Of a DNA stretch of 61,873 bases, positions 20,850-30,163 are shown piece after piece. A model generated the notes under the pieces. The model saw only the letters and a list, made by a program, of their open reading frames with translations, searched no databases and was not told the origin of the DNA. This stretch comes from Acidobacteriota bacterium (GTDB lineage: Bacteria; Acidobacteriota; Terriglobia; Bryobacterales; Bryobacteraceae): positions 1 to 61,873 of the forward strand of contig JAKOTR010000099.1 in the NCBI GenBank assembly GCA_029776225.1. The letters are read 5' to 3'. The position numbers and the translations under genes are program-made. The number at the start of each line of letters is the position of its first letter. The stretch's first letter is position 1.

Positions 20850-21055
20850 TTCAAAGCCCCTCTGCCCTCGAGCCGGAGTGAATCAGACGAAGGACATTAT
20901 CTAGGATATTACTTTGGACGGAAGCCGAGGCAGCAATCGCCGGAGCTGGTGTGTGCCCGGCTCTCGGCGACGTATGCTCCGCCCACCGCGAGTAGACCAT
21001 GGACGGGCGGCTCAACGACCCGCACAATAGCCTCCGATAATCCCAGGACCTTAAC

Positions 21056-21086
21056 TTGACAGTCCCGCGGGGCGCTGTGGTATCAA
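21056..21086 (+). promoter_or_regulatory. Putative promoter of the lactate permease gene
   Basis: TTGACA at 21056-21061 is followed 19 bp later by TATCAA (21081-21086), preceded by TG as in extended -10 boxes. The predicted transcript would begin only a few bases before ATG 21097. The rest of the 247-bp gap to the divergent kinase gene shows no gene. Confidence 0.35.
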
Positions 21087-21096
21087 GGTTCAACCA

Positions 21097-22716
21097 ATGT
21101 GGCCACAGCACTATACGCCGGTCGCGGATAATCTATGGGTTTCCGCCGTGATTGCGGCGCTGCCGGTCTTCGCGCTGCTCTATCTGTTGGGGGTCAAGCG
21201 CAAGCCTGCGTGGGGGGCGTCGCTGGCGGGGCTGGCGGCGGCCGCTGTCGTCGCGCTGTTCGCCTATCGCATGCCCGCGGGCACGATGATCAGCGCGGTC
21301 GGCTACGGCGCCGCGTTCGGCCTTTTCCCGATCGGCTGGGTTGTTTTCTGCGCCATCCTGCTGTACCGCATTACGGTCGAGACCGGCCAGTTCGAAATCA
21401 TCAAGGACTCCATTGGAAGCCTCACCTCGGACCGCCGGCTTCAGGCGCTGCTCATCGCCTTCGCCTTCGGGGCATTCATCGAAGGGGCCGCGGGGTTCGG
21501 CACTCCCGTTGCGGTCGCCGCCGCCATGCTTACGGGACTCGGCTTTTCGCCGTTCTACGCCGCCGGCGTCTGTCTTCTGGCCAACACCGCCCCGGTGGCC
21601 TTCGGCTCCATCGGCACGCCGATCCTGACGCTGTCGGCGGTTACGGGCCTGCCGATGGACAGCCTGAGCGCCGCGGTCGGCCGCATTTGCGCTCCCGTTT
21701 CTCTGATCATTCCGGCCTACCTTATGGTGGTGATGGCCGGCTGGACCGGGCTGCGCGGCGTATTCGTGGGCGCAGCGGTTTGCGGCGTCTCCTTTGCGTC
21801 GGTGCAGTTTCTGGTTTCGAACTTCGTCGGGCCGCAGCTCACCGATATTCTCAGTTCGCTGGCCGCCATCGCCTCCCTGGTCGTGCTGATGCTCCTGTGG
21901 AAGCCGAAGGACGATTTTCAGTTCAAAGGGAATGTGAGCGCGCCGGCGGCAGCGAAGCGCCATCCGCAGGGCAAGATTCTGCTGGCATGGGCGCCCTACG
22001 GTTTGCTAGTTGTTTTTGTGCTGCTCTGGGGATGGGAGCCGGTCCGGGCGCTTCTGAACCGAGTGAACATTGTCTTCAACTGGCCCGGTTTGCACAACAT
22101 TATAGAGCGCGTCCCGCCGGTGGTGGCGGCGCCCACGCCGTACGCGGCGACGTACAATTTCAACTGGCTTTCGGCATCGGGCACCGCCTGTTTGTTTGCC
22201 GCGATCTTTTCGGCGATCTTGCTCCGGGTGTCGCCGCGCCGGTTCGCGCAGATCTTCTGGAAGACCGTGAAGCAGCTCGCCCTGCCGGAACTGACGATTG
22301 CGGCCGTGCTCGCCCTGGCGTTCCTTATGAACTATTCCGGCGCGACCGCCACGCTCGGGCTCGCCTCCGCCGCCACGGGAGCGCTGTTCCCGTTCTTCAG
22401 TTCGCTGCTCGGCTGGCTCGGCGTTTTTCTCACCGGGTCGGACACCTCGGCCAACGCCCTGTTCGGGAATTTACAGGTCATCACCGCCACGCGCCTCAAC
22501 TTCAGCCCCGTGCTGATGGCGGCGGCGAATTCGAGCGGCGGCGTGATGGGCAAGATGATCAGCCTTCAGAGCATCGCCGTGGCAGCCGCCGCTACCGGCC
22601 TGGACAGCAAAGAGGAGTCAGCCCTTTTCCGGCTGACGCTTCGCCACAGCGTAATTCTGGCGGCGCTGATCGGTCTTATTACTATGCTTTACGCCTACAC
22701 GGGCTGGGCCGGGTAG
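21097..22716 (+). CDS. lldP: L-lactate permease, LctP family
   Basis: A 539-residue inner-membrane lactate:proton symporter with about 13 hydrophobic helices. Family motifs are visible: RMPAGTMISAVGYGAAFGLFPIGWVVF, the conserved FGAFIEGAAGFGTPVAVAAAML, NTAPVAFGSIGTPILTL, MNYSGATATLGLA, FLTGSDTSANALFGNLQ, and AANSSGGVMGKMISLQSIAVAAAA. It is divergent from the PocR-containing kinase; PocR domains bind small organic metabolites, so regulation of lactate uptake by that kinase is possible but unproven. No lactate dehydrogenase gene is adjacent. Confidence 0.92.
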   Translation: MWPQHYTPVADNLWVSAVIAALPVFALLYLLGVKRKPAWGASLAGLAAAAVVALFAYRMPAGTMISAVGYGAAFGLFPIGWVVFCAILLYRITVETGQFEIIKDSIGSLTSDRRLQALLIAFAFGAFIEGAAGFGTPVAVAAAMLTGLGFSPFYAAGVCLLANTAPVAFGSIGTPILTLSAVTGLPMDSLSAAVGRICAPVSLIIPAYLMVVMAGWTGLRGVFVGAAVCGVSFASVQFLVSNFVGPQLTDILSSLAAIASLVVLMLLWKPKDDFQFKGNVSAPAAAKRHPQGKILLAWAPYGLLVVFVLLWGWEPVRALLNRVNIVFNWPGLHNIIERVPPVVAAPTPYAATYNFNWLSASGTACLFAAIFSAILLRVSPRRFAQIFWKTVKQLALPELTIAAVLALAFLMNYSGATATLGLASAATGALFPFFSSLLGWLGVFLTGSDTSANALFGNLQVITATRLNFSPVLMAAANSSGGVMGKMISLQSIAVAAAATGLDSKEESALFRLTLRHSVILAALIGLITMLYAYTGWAG

Positions 22717-22913
22717 CTCGGAACGCGACACTTCAACTTACAGTCCGCTCGCCAACTCGCAGCAGAATAAGTGTATCCAGTGGTTATCGACTCCGAAACG
22801 AAGAGTCCTACCAGAACTCACGGGCGGCAGATAGCTGAAGTTGCATCGCTCCTGCTCTTGAGAGCTATTCTGCGTTCCTCGCGGCCAAATGCCTTGTCCT
22901 GCTGATCCAGATC

Positions 22914-23297
22914 GTGCCGGTGACGGCAGTGGTGGCTTTCGCTTCGTGCATCTTCATTGTGGGCGGAGGCGTCGAGACCGTTTTTGTTCGCACCTCATTC
23001 GCATGCGGTGGAGCGCTATTACTTTGTGTGCTGGCGATTGGACTCGCATCTTCCTTCACGAGCGTTGAGGAAGTGCCGGATCAACTAACGGCCAACGGCA
23101 AGCTTTGGATTCTGGGCGGATATTGGTTTGTCGCTCCGCTCGCCGCCGGCGCGTTTTGGTGCCTGGACACCGCGCTGCTCGGGGGCGGCCAAGGGCAACT
23201 CTGGCTTCCGGCAGCGATGGTGCTTGCCGCGGTTTTTATGGTGTTCACCGCTTTTCTGACCCCGTACGGGGTGAGACGAATTGATTCCGTCGAGTGA
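22914..23297 (+). CDS. Small integral membrane protein of unknown function
   Basis: The 127-residue product is very hydrophobic, with about four membrane segments (PVTAVVAFASCIFIVGGG, FACGGALLLCVLAIGLAS, WFVAPLAAGAFWCLDTALL, WLPAAMVLAAVFMVFTAFL). No family was recognised. The start is uncertain: GTG 22914 is the first usual codon, but the frame is open back to a TGA at 22836 and the upstream codons (FLAAKCLVLLIQIV) also look like membrane-protein coding. The gene may therefore be N-terminally damaged. The gap 22717-22913 holds no other feature. Confidence 0.5.
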   Translation: MPVTAVVAFASCIFIVGGGVETVFVRTSFACGGALLLCVLAIGLASSFTSVEEVPDQLTANGKLWILGGYWFVAPLAAGAFWCLDTALLGGGQGQLWLPAAMVLAAVFMVFTAFLTPYGVRRIDSVE

Positions 23298-23311
23298 GCC
23301 GGGCGACGCGT

Positions 23312-24622
23312 TTACCCGATCACCGGCAGCGCCGTTTTTTCCCGCAGCCCTCCGGGGCTGACGCCGCCTATCTCCACATCGACGAGCTGGTTCGGTTCGC
23401 GCGGTGAGGCGAGTTCAATCTTGAGGTAGTTTTCGCTCAAAGCGTTGCCGCGCTGTTCGAGGGTGACCGCCGAAAGCGTCCGTCCCACCATGCGCCGGCG
23501 GAACTCGAGGTTCTTCTCCGCCGCCAGTTCGCGCAGAATGCGGTTGCGTTCCTTCCGGACGGGCACCGGCACCTGCGGACGCACCTCGGCCGCCGGAGTC
23601 CCGGGGCGCTCCGAATAGGTGAACACGTGCAGATAGGTGAACGGCAGGCTTTCGATGAACGCGCGGTTTTCCTCGAACTCCGCGTCGGTTTCTCCGGGAA
23701 ATCCGACCATCACATCGGCGCCGATGGCCGCATCCGGCATCAGCGCGCGCGCCTTGCGGATGCGGTCTTCGTAATGCCGCGGCCGGTATCTGCGGCGCAT
23801 ACGGCGCAGCACGGAGTCCGAGCCGGTCTGCAAAGGCGAGTGGACGTGCTTGGCGATGCGCGGCGATTCGGCCATTAGCCCCAGCAGGTCGTCGGAAAGG
23901 TCCATGGGCTCCACCGAACTCAGCCTCAGCCGCTCGACCCCGGTTTCCTCGAGCAAGCGGCGCAGCAGGCCGGCAAGACGCCAGCGGCCGCCCTCCAGGT
24001 CGCGGCCCCACCGTCCCAGGTTGATTCCGCTCAGCACGACCTCCCGGTAGCGCTCGCCCAGACGCCGCACCTGCTCCACGACCCAATCCGGCGGCGCGCT
24101 GCGGCTCCGCCCGCGCACGAACGGGATGATGCAGAACGAGCAGCGGTTATTGCAGCCATCCTGAATCTTCAGGTTCGGGCGGGTACGGTCGCCGCCCGCG
24201 TCCTCCACGACGCCGCCCAAAAATTCCTTCTGGGCGAAGATGTCCCCGACGTGGATCTGGCCGTGATACGGCGTGCCCGGGGCGATTCCGGCAGCCAGCA
24301 CGTCCGCAATCTGCCCTTTGTGCGAGTTGCCGATCACCCAGGAGACTCCTGGCAGCGCCACCGCTTCCTCGGGGGCGCGCTGCGCGTAGCATCCGGTGAT
24401 GACGATGCGCGCGTGGGGGTTCTCGCGCCGCACGCGGCGCACCGCCTGGCGAACGTCGTTGTCCGCCGCGGACGTCACGGTGCAAGTGTTCAGGATCACC
24501 AGGTCGGCGCGGTCCCGCTCCGCGGGGGCAAAGCCGCGGTCCACGAGCGACGCCTCTATGGCGGCGCCGTCGGCCTGGGCGGCGCGGCATCCGAAGTTCT
24601 GGACGAAAAAGGAGACACCCAC
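23312..24622 (-). CDS. mtaB: tRNA t6A37 methylthiotransferase MtaB (radical SAM)
   Basis: The enzyme adds a methylthio group to t6A at position 37 of tRNAs. Seen: the N-terminal MTTase domain with its three cluster Cys residues (NFGCRAAQAD, LNTCTVTSAADN, ITGCYAQRAPEE), the radical SAM motif CNNRCSFCIIPFVRGRSRS (about residue 155), LSGINLGRWG, LSSVEPMD, HVHSPLQTGSDSVLRRMRRRY, GADVMVGFPGETDAEFE, HVFTYSERPGT, and a short TRAM-like tail. Length (436) suits the MtaB group better than MiaB. It is convergent with the membrane protein and divergent from cysE. Confidence 0.9.
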   Translation of the reverse strand: MGVSFFVQNFGCRAAQADGAAIEASLVDRGFAPAERDRADLVILNTCTVTSAADNDVRQAVRRVRRENPHARIVITGCYAQRAPEEAVALPGVSWVIGNSHKGQIADVLAAGIAPGTPYHGQIHVGDIFAQKEFLGGVVEDAGGDRTRPNLKIQDGCNNRCSFCIIPFVRGRSRSAPPDWVVEQVRRLGERYREVVLSGINLGRWGRDLEGGRWRLAGLLRRLLEETGVERLRLSSVEPMDLSDDLLGLMAESPRIAKHVHSPLQTGSDSVLRRMRRRYRPRHYEDRIRKARALMPDAAIGADVMVGFPGETDAEFEENRAFIESLPFTYLHVFTYSERPGTPAAEVRPQVPVPVRKERNRILRELAAEKNLEFRRRMVGRTLSAVTLEQRGNALSENYLKIELASPREPNQLVDVEIGGVSPGGLREKTALPVIG

Positions 24623-24673
24623 TCCTTTGATTATAGGCGGCTGACTCCAGGCGGCGGCCCGGCGGCTGGGTAT

Positions 24674-24702
24674 TTGGGCGGTTTACACGCCGCAGTTATA
24701 AT
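24674..24702 (+). promoter_or_regulatory. Putative promoter of cysE
   Basis: TTGGGC (24674-24679), 17 bp, then a perfect TATAAT (24697-24702). The expected transcript start lies within a few bases of the GTG start at 24712, so the mRNA would be leaderless or nearly so. Confidence 0.5.
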
Positions 24703-24711
24703 AGCTGCAAG

Positions 24712-25383
24712 GTGTTCCGCGCTATCAAAGAGCAGATCGACACGATATTCCGGCAGGATCCGGCGGCAACCAGCGTGTTCGAGATCATCTTCTGTTACCC
24801 CGGATTCCATGCGATTCTCATGCACCGTGTCGCCCACAGATTCTACAAGTGGGGCATGCGCGGATTCGCGCGGTTTATCTCCCAGATCAGCCGCGCACTG
24901 ACGGGCATAGAGATTCATCCGGGCGCCAAGATCGGGAGGCGCTTTTTCATCGATCACGGGATGGGCGTGGTGATCGGCGAGACGGCGGAAATCGGCGACG
25001 ATGTGCTGCTGTACCAGGGCGTCACGCTGGGTGGAACCGGCAAGGAGAAAGGCAAGCGGCACCCCACGCTGGGCAACCACGTCGTAGTCGGGACGGGCGC
25101 TAAGATCCTGGGCAACATACGCATCGGCAATCACGTAAAGATTGGGGCGGGTTCGGTGGTGATCCGTTCGGTGCCGGACCACTCGACCGTGGTCGGAGTG
25201 CCCGGGCGCATCGTCCGCAGCCACGGCGAGCCGACCCCGGAAGCCGAAGAAGCCGAGGTCCTGGAGCACGGCAAGCTGCCCGATCCGGAAGGGCAAGCCC
25301 TGGAGGAGCTCACCAGGAGAGTCGCGCAACTCGAAGAACAGATTCGCGCGCTGGTCGAAGAACGGCAGGGCCATCTCCGGTGA
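24712..25383 (+). CDS. cysE: Serine O-acetyltransferase
   Basis: It makes O-acetylserine, the precursor of cysteine. The N-terminal helical domain ([34 protein letters not shown]) is followed by the left-handed beta-helix with hexapeptide repeats: [90 protein letters not shown]. Catalytic His and Asp positions (IDHGMG, GKRHP) are present. The last ~40 residues are Glu-rich and coiled-coil-like. Start GTG 24712 follows a TATAAT box by 9 bp. Confidence 0.93.
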   Translation: MFRAIKEQIDTIFRQDPAATSVFEIIFCYPGFHAILMHRVAHRFYKWGMRGFARFISQISRALTGIEIHPGAKIGRRFFIDHGMGVVIGETAEIGDDVLLYQGVTLGGTGKEKGKRHPTLGNHVVVGTGAKILGNIRIGNHVKIGAGSVVIRSVPDHSTVVGVPGRIVRSHGEPTPEAEEAEVLEHGKLPDPEGQALEELTRRVAQLEEQIRALVEERQGHLR

Positions 25384-25456
25384 TCGCAGGCCCGTCACGA
25401 CCTTCCAACTCACACTTCGATATCGTCGAGAGTGGTAAAGTGGAATTTTCCGTTTC

Positions 25457-26818
25457 GTGAACACTAGAAATGCCGCTCTCATTCTGACGACCGCCTGCGT
25501 CACCCTTCCCGGCGTTTACCTTCGGCTCGCGGGGATTCATTTGGATCCGGTGGCGACCGTTGTGCTTTCCGGCCTGGCTATTGCCGCGGCGGCGTTCCTT
25601 CTTCTTTGGGCCTGCGATGCGGCCCAGACCGAGATTTCCCAAGCGCTGGCGCTGGCGGCGGTAGCGCTGATGGCGGTTCTGCCGGAGTACTCCGTCGACA
25701 TGTATTTCACCTGGCAGGCGGGGCGCGACGCGACCGGCGCCTACGCGCAGTACGCCGCGGCCAACATGACCGGGGCGAACCGCCTGCTGATTGGAGTGGG
25801 ATGGGGCGCTATCGCGCTGTTATACTGGCTGCGTTTCCGCAGGCCGGTGCGGCTGGGCGAGGAGCGCCGCACGGAACTGCTGTTCCTGGGCGCGGCTACG
25901 GCCTACGCGTTCGTGGTTCCGCTTAAGGGCACGCTGGCGTGGTATGACGGCCTGGTCTTCCTGGGATTGTATGTGTGGTACGTAATCGTCGCGGGCCGGC
26001 GGTGCTGCCAGGAACCGGAAATCGAAGGCCCGGCGGAAGCGCTGGCGAGTCTGCCGCGCGGCCCGCGCCGGCTGGCCATCGCGGTGATGTTCTTGTTCGC
26101 CGGCGGAGTCATTCTGGCCAACTCCGAGCCGTTCTGCGAGGGCCTGCTGGAGGTCGGCAAGGCGCTGCATATCAGTGAATTCGTTCTGGTGCAATGGCTC
26201 GCGCCGCTGGCCTCGGAAGCGCCCGAGTTTGTGGTGGCCTTGATGTTCGCCTGGCGCGGGCAGGCTGGAATGGCAATTGGCAGCCTGCTCTCGGCCAAGC
26301 TGAACCAGTGGACGCTGCTGGTGGGCATGATTCCGGGCGTATTTGCAGTTTCGCACGGCTCGCTTGACCACCCGATTCCCATGGGCGGGCTGCAGATGAA
26401 CGAGATCATGCTGACGGCGGCGCAATCGCTGCTCGGCGTGGTGGTGCTGGCCAGCCTGCGGCTTTCCATCGGCAGCGCCATGCTGCTGTTCGGTTTGTTT
26501 GCCGGACAGCTCGTGCTGCCGGTGCTTGCGCCGTCGTTCCCCATGCTCGCCTGGGGATTGGCCGCCGGACAGATTCACACCGTATTCGCAATGCTGTATC
26601 TTACAGCCGCCGCTACCCTCATCATGCAGTATCCGTACGATGTGCGCCGATTGTTGAAAGGCGCGCGGGCGCTGCGGCGCCCCGAGTGCGAAACCTGCGA
26701 ATTCCGGCTGGCGAGCTACGGCGCGAGCTACGGCCGCGCGGCTTTGAAGGCCCGTTCGAACCCCGAGATGGAGCGCTTGACAGTTTCCAGCGGCACGGTG
26801 AGCGAAAGCCGGAAGTAA
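25457..26818 (+). CDS. Sodium/calcium exchanger-type membrane protein (CaCA superfamily)
   Basis: A 453-residue membrane protein with two repeats of the exchanger core. The alpha motifs are recognisable: AVLPEYSVDMYFTWQAG with GANRLLIGVGW in the first half, and LASEAPEFVVALMFAWRGQAGMAIGSLLSAKLNQWTLLVG in the second. The acidic residues in PEYSVD and SEAPEF are expected ion ligands. About 11 hydrophobic segments are seen, and the middle loop is short. The ion carried cannot be decided. The soluble C-terminal tail (RRPECETCEF…) overlaps the convergent aminotransferase gene by 91 bp. Confidence 0.78.
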   Translation: MNTRNAALILTTACVTLPGVYLRLAGIHLDPVATVVLSGLAIAAAAFLLLWACDAAQTEISQALALAAVALMAVLPEYSVDMYFTWQAGRDATGAYAQYAAANMTGANRLLIGVGWGAIALLYWLRFRRPVRLGEERRTELLFLGAATAYAFVVPLKGTLAWYDGLVFLGLYVWYVIVAGRRCCQEPEIEGPAEALASLPRGPRRLAIAVMFLFAGGVILANSEPFCEGLLEVGKALHISEFVLVQWLAPLASEAPEFVVALMFAWRGQAGMAIGSLLSAKLNQWTLLVGMIPGVFAVSHGSLDHPIPMGGLQMNEIMLTAAQSLLGVVVLASLRLSIGSAMLLFGLFAGQLVLPVLAPSFPMLAWGLAAGQIHTVFAMLYLTAAATLIMQYPYDVRRLLKGARALRRPECETCEFRLASYGASYGRAALKARSNPEMERLTVSSGTVSESRK

Positions 26819-27894
26819 CCGGGGCGGCCGAAACCGGAGCCCGGAACCGCCATCACCCCTTCCTGAAGCAGCAGGCGGATGAACGCGAGGTCGTCCGGAA
26901 TCGGGCTTTTCGGAAACAGGTAGAACGTGCCCTGGGGTTTTGTGACTTCGTAGCCGATGCGGGTGAGCGCATCGACGAGCACGTCGCGCTTGTGCTGGTA
27001 CGCCGCCACGTCGATCGTGCATTCGCCCGCTTCTGCGGCCACCCACTGCCAGATCGCCGGAGCGTTGATGAAGCCGAGAATTCGGTTGGTGAAGGTGCAG
27101 GCTTCGCGCAACTGATCGCCGCCTGGCAGGCGGGGGGATATGGCGAGATACCCGATGCGCTCGCCGGAGATCGCCTGACTCTTGGACCAGGAGATTGCGG
27201 TGACGGTGCGCGTGATGTGCACGGCAGTTTCGGGCACTTCGCAGCCATCGAAGACGAGCGCGCGGTACGGTTCGTCGCTGAGCACCGTGACCTCGGTCCC
27301 GCGCAAAACGGTTTCGAGCTCATCGAGCACGCGCGCCGGGTACACGACGCCGGTCGGGTTATTGGGCGAGTTCAGGATGAGCGCCTTGGTGCGCGGCGTG
27401 AGGGCGGCGGCTATACGGGCAGGATCGGGCAGAAAGTCTTCCGTGGTCTCGACCTCGACGATGCGCCCCGCGTGATTCTCGATATAGAACCTGTACTCGG
27501 GGAAGTACGGCACAAGCACCATCACTTCGTCGCCGGGATCGAGCATCGCTTTGAGCACGGTGTTGAGCGCGCCGCTCGAACCCACGGTCATGATGATGTG
27601 CCCGGCGTCGTAAGGAAGGCCCGTTCGTTGCGCGAGCCGGCGCGCGATGATTTCGCGCACCTGGGGATAGCCCGCGTTCGGCATGTAGCCGTGACTGCGC
27701 GGCCGGTTTTCCGCCGCGATGCGGGCCAGCGCCGCCGTCACCTGTTCCGGGGGCTGCACCTCGGGATTGCCCAGCGTGAAATCAAAGACGTTTTCCGGGC
27801 CGCGCTCTGCCCTGAGACGGTCGCCTTCCTCAAACATCCGGCGGATCCACGACGCCCGCCCGATCTGCTCAGTGATGCTTCGCGCAACAATCAT
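26728..27894 (-). CDS. PLP-dependent class I/II aminotransferase
   Basis: A 388-residue fold-type I aminotransferase. Seen: DFTLGNPEVQPP, HGYMPNAGYPQVREIIA, TVGSSGALNTVLKAMLDPGDEV, NSPNNPTGVVYP, LSDEPYRALVFDG, WSKSQAISGERIGYLAI with the PLP Lys, and GTFYLFPKSP. As the last gene of the ior operon it probably transaminates aromatic or branched amino acids to 2-keto acids for IorAB. It overlaps the ACT-domain gene by 4 bp. Confidence 0.88.
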   Translation of the reverse strand: MIVARSITEQIGRASWIRRMFEEGDRLRAERGPENVFDFTLGNPEVQPPEQVTAALARIAAENRPRSHGYMPNAGYPQVREIIARRLAQRTGLPYDAGHIIMTVGSSGALNTVLKAMLDPGDEVMVLVPYFPEYRFYIENHAGRIVEVETTEDFLPDPARIAAALTPRTKALILNSPNNPTGVVYPARVLDELETVLRGTEVTVLSDEPYRALVFDGCEVPETAVHITRTVTAISWSKSQAISGERIGYLAISPRLPGGDQLREACTFTNRILGFINAPAIWQWVAAEAGECTIDVAAYQHKRDVLVDALTRIGYEVTKPQGTFYLFPKSPIPDDLAFIRLLLQEGVMAVPGSGFGRPGYFRLSLTVPLETVKRSISGFERAFKAARP

Positions 27895-28331
27895 CGCTCT
27901 ATGCGGTTGTACACCTCGACGCTTTCGACAACATTGATGCCGGCTTCCTGAAGCCTCGCGATGGCGGCGTCCGGGTTATCGAACCGGAAGATCAGCACCG
28001 CCTTGCCCTCGCGGCCGAACGTGAAGGCGTACATGTACTCGATATTCACATTGCTCGATTCGAGCAGCTCCAGCAGTCCGGCGAGCCCGCCGGGGCGGTC
28101 GGGCACCTCCACCGCAACCACCTCGGTGATGTTCGTGACGTAGCCCGCCTCCTGAAGAACCTGCGCGCCCCGCTGCCAGTCGGAGACGATCATGCGGAGG
28201 ATGCCGAACTCACGCGTATCGGCCAGCGTCAGGGTGCGGATGTCAATGCCGGCCTGGGCCAGCAGGCGGCACGGGCCGAGGAGCTGCCCCGGCCGATTCT
28301 CGAGAAACAGCGAAAGCTGGTGAATCTTCAT
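27891..28331 (-). CDS. Tandem ACT-domain protein
   Basis: A 146-residue protein of two ACT domains: LSLFLENRPGQLLGPCRLLAQAGIDIRTLTLADTREFGILRMIV and VAVEVPDRPGGLAGLLELLESSNVNIEYMYAFT. ACT domains bind amino acids and control enzymes; such stand-alone proteins commonly sit next to paaK-like ligase and ior genes. It lies 6 bp after the ligase gene and 4 bp into the aminotransferase gene, so it likely senses an aromatic or branched amino acid for this pathway. Confidence 0.85.
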   Translation of the reverse strand: MKIHQLSLFLENRPGQLLGPCRLLAQAGIDIRTLTLADTREFGILRMIVSDWQRGAQVLQEAGYVTNITEVVAVEVPDRPGGLAGLLELLESSNVNIEYMYAFTFGREGKAVLIFRFDNPDAAIARLQEAGINVVESVEVYNRIER

Positions 28332-28337
28332 GGGAGT

Positions 28338-29675
28338 CTACTCGTCCAAGTTCCTTCGGTCGATCACCCGCTTGGCCTTTCCCTCGCTGCGGGCGATGGT
28401 GTTCGGCTTGACCAGCCGCACTCTGACCCGCAGCCCCAACGTACGGTCGAGCGCGTGAACGAGCTTGCGGTTGAGTTCTTCGAGCGCGCCGATGCGGTCG
28501 CTGAATACCTCCGGCGTGACCTCGATCTGGACCTCCATTTCATCGAGGCCCTTCTCGCGCGTCAGGATGATCTGATAGTGCGGCAGCGTCCCTTCGACCG
28601 CCAGCAGGGCGGCTTCGATCTGGGACGGAAATACGTTGATCCCGCGGACGATGAACATGTCGTCGCTGCGCCGTCCGACGCGGTGTATGCGGCGGATGGT
28701 GCGCCCGCACGGGCACTCGCCCGGAATCATCGCGGTGATGTCGCGCGTGCGGTAGCGGATCATCGGCATGGCGGTCTTGCTGAGCGTGGTCAGCACGAGC
28801 TCGCCTTCCTCGCCGTCGGGCACGGGCTCCTCGGTTACCGGGTCGATCACTTCCGGATAGAAATAGTCCTCGAAGACGTGCAGACCGTTGTGCATCGGGC
28901 ACTCGATGGCCACACCCGGCCCGATGATCTCCGAAAGGCCGTAGATGTCGAACGCCTTTATCCCGGCTCCCGTCTCGATGCAGCGGCGCATCGACTCGCT
29001 CCAGGGCTCCGCGCCAAAAACGCCTACCCGGATCGGCAGCGCGCGCAGATCGACGCCCAACTCCATGGCGCGGTCCATCAGGTGAGTGAAGTAGCTCGGC
29101 GTGCAGCAGATGGCGGTGACGCCGAAATCCTTCATGATCATGATCTGCCGGTCGGTGTTGCCGCCGGAGATGGGGATCACGGTAGCGCCGATCGCTTCGC
29201 CGCCATAGTGCGCGCCCAGACCGCCGGTGAACAGGCCGTAGCCGTAGGCGTTCTGAATTATGTCGCCGTGGTTGATGCCGCAGGCCGCGAAGCTGCGGAC
29301 CATCACGTTGGTCCAGACATCGACGTCCTCGCGCGTATAGGCGACCACAATGGGCTTGCCGGTGGTTCCGCTGGAAACGTGCAGCCGGACGACGTCGCTC
29401 ATCGGGCTGGCGAACATCCCAAACGGGTAGGTGTTGCGCAGGTCCGCTTTGTACGTGAACGGCAGGCGCGTGATGTCGTCGATGCTTTGGATATCTTCGG
29501 GGCGCACCCCGCGTTCATCCATGCGGGTGCGGTAGAGTTCCACTCGCGAGTAGGCGCGCTCGACAATCTTGCGAAGGCGCGACGACTGAAGCTCCCTCAT
29601 CCTCGGGAGGGGAATGTAATCCGGTGCGCTGGCCGGATGGAAACCGGCGGCCGTTTGTTCGCAGGTCTGGATCAT
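28338..29675 (-). CDS. paaK: Phenylacetate-CoA ligase family protein
   Basis: A 445-residue AMP-forming ligase of the PaaK family. Seen: the P-loop-like LHVSSGTTGKPIVVAYT, NAYGYGLFTGGLGAHYGGE, CTPSYFTHL, DIYGLSEIIGPGVA, EVIDPVTEEPVPDGEEGELVLTTL, RYRTRDI, GRRSDDMFIVRGINVFPSQIE and a C-terminal AMP-binding domain ending in EGKAKRVIDRR. It would activate phenylacetate or indoleacetate to the CoA ester, or act in reverse on the product of IorAB to gain ATP. It overlaps iorB by 4 bp. Confidence 0.9.
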   Translation of the reverse strand: MIQTCEQTAAGFHPASAPDYIPLPRMRELQSSRLRKIVERAYSRVELYRTRMDERGVRPEDIQSIDDITRLPFTYKADLRNTYPFGMFASPMSDVVRLHVSSGTTGKPIVVAYTREDVDVWTNVMVRSFAACGINHGDIIQNAYGYGLFTGGLGAHYGGEAIGATVIPISGGNTDRQIMIMKDFGVTAICCTPSYFTHLMDRAMELGVDLRALPIRVGVFGAEPWSESMRRCIETGAGIKAFDIYGLSEIIGPGVAIECPMHNGLHVFEDYFYPEVIDPVTEEPVPDGEEGELVLTTLSKTAMPMIRYRTRDITAMIPGECPCGRTIRRIHRVGRRSDDMFIVRGINVFPSQIEAALLAVEGTLPHYQIILTREKGLDEMEVQIEVTPEVFSDRIGALEELNRKLVHALDRTLGLRVRVRLVKPNTIARSEGKAKRVIDRRNLDE

Positions 29676-30163
29676 GTGTGTACCGTTGCCTGTCTGCGCC
29701 CGAGCTGGAACGCATGCAGGTTAGCCTCGTGAAATTTTTCCGGCAAACTGGAGCGGATCGCCTCCACCCAGTTTGCTTCCGGAATGGGAAGATGTGTGCT
29801 CAGAATTCCAAGCAGCGCCACGTTGAGCGTCTTCTTGTTGGGGAGCGGCTCGCCGTTCAAGCCGTCCGGCAGAATCAGGACGCCGCCCGGCCGCAGGCTA
29901 CCGCGCACGGCTTCAAGCTGATCCGGCGCGAGCACGACGAGGTAATCCGCTTCGCCTCTCGGGACCATGGGACTCGATACCTGCCGGCCGAACCTCACGT
30001 CGCTCGTCACAAACCCGCCGCGCTGGCTCATGCCGTGAATCTCGCTCTTCTTCACGTCGAAGCCCGAGCGGAACGCGGCGTCGGCGGCGATGTCCGAGGC
30101 GCGGATCACGCCCTGCCCTCCTAATCCTGCAATCACGATGTTGGTCACGCGATTGTCCATCAT
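29672..30163 (-). CDS. iorB: Indolepyruvate ferredoxin oxidoreductase, beta subunit
   Basis: The small subunit of the 2-keto acid oxidoreductase. Seen: NIVIAGLGGQGVIRASDIAADAAFRSGFDVKKSEIHGMSQRGGFVTSDVRFG and PLVP-like PMVPRGEADYLVVLAPDQLEA. ATG 30163 overlaps the iorA TGA (ATGA), so the subunits are translationally coupled; this start gives 163 residues. Confidence 0.9.
   Translation of the reverse strand: MMDNRVTNIVIAGLGGQGVIRASDIAADAAFRSGFDVKKSEIHGMSQRGGFVTSDVRFGRQVSSPMVPRGEADYLVVLAPDQLEAVRGSLRPGGVLILPDGLNGEPLPNKKTLNVALLGILSTHLPIPEANWVEAIRSSLPEKFHEANLHAFQLGRRQATVHT

Noticed and set aside
21135-22838. Second plus-strand frame of 567 codons within the lactate permease gene
   Set aside because: Out-of-frame shadow of lldP with no motifs; the permease frame carries all conserved helices.
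22717-22913. Possible small RNA or attenuator between the lactate permease and the membrane protein genes
   Set aside because: No convincing stem-loop, T run or promoter was found.
26728-26818. 91-bp convergent overlap of the exchanger and aminotransferase genes considered as a special antisense control
   Set aside because: Both proteins have plausible ends and modest tail overlaps are common; nothing further supports a role.
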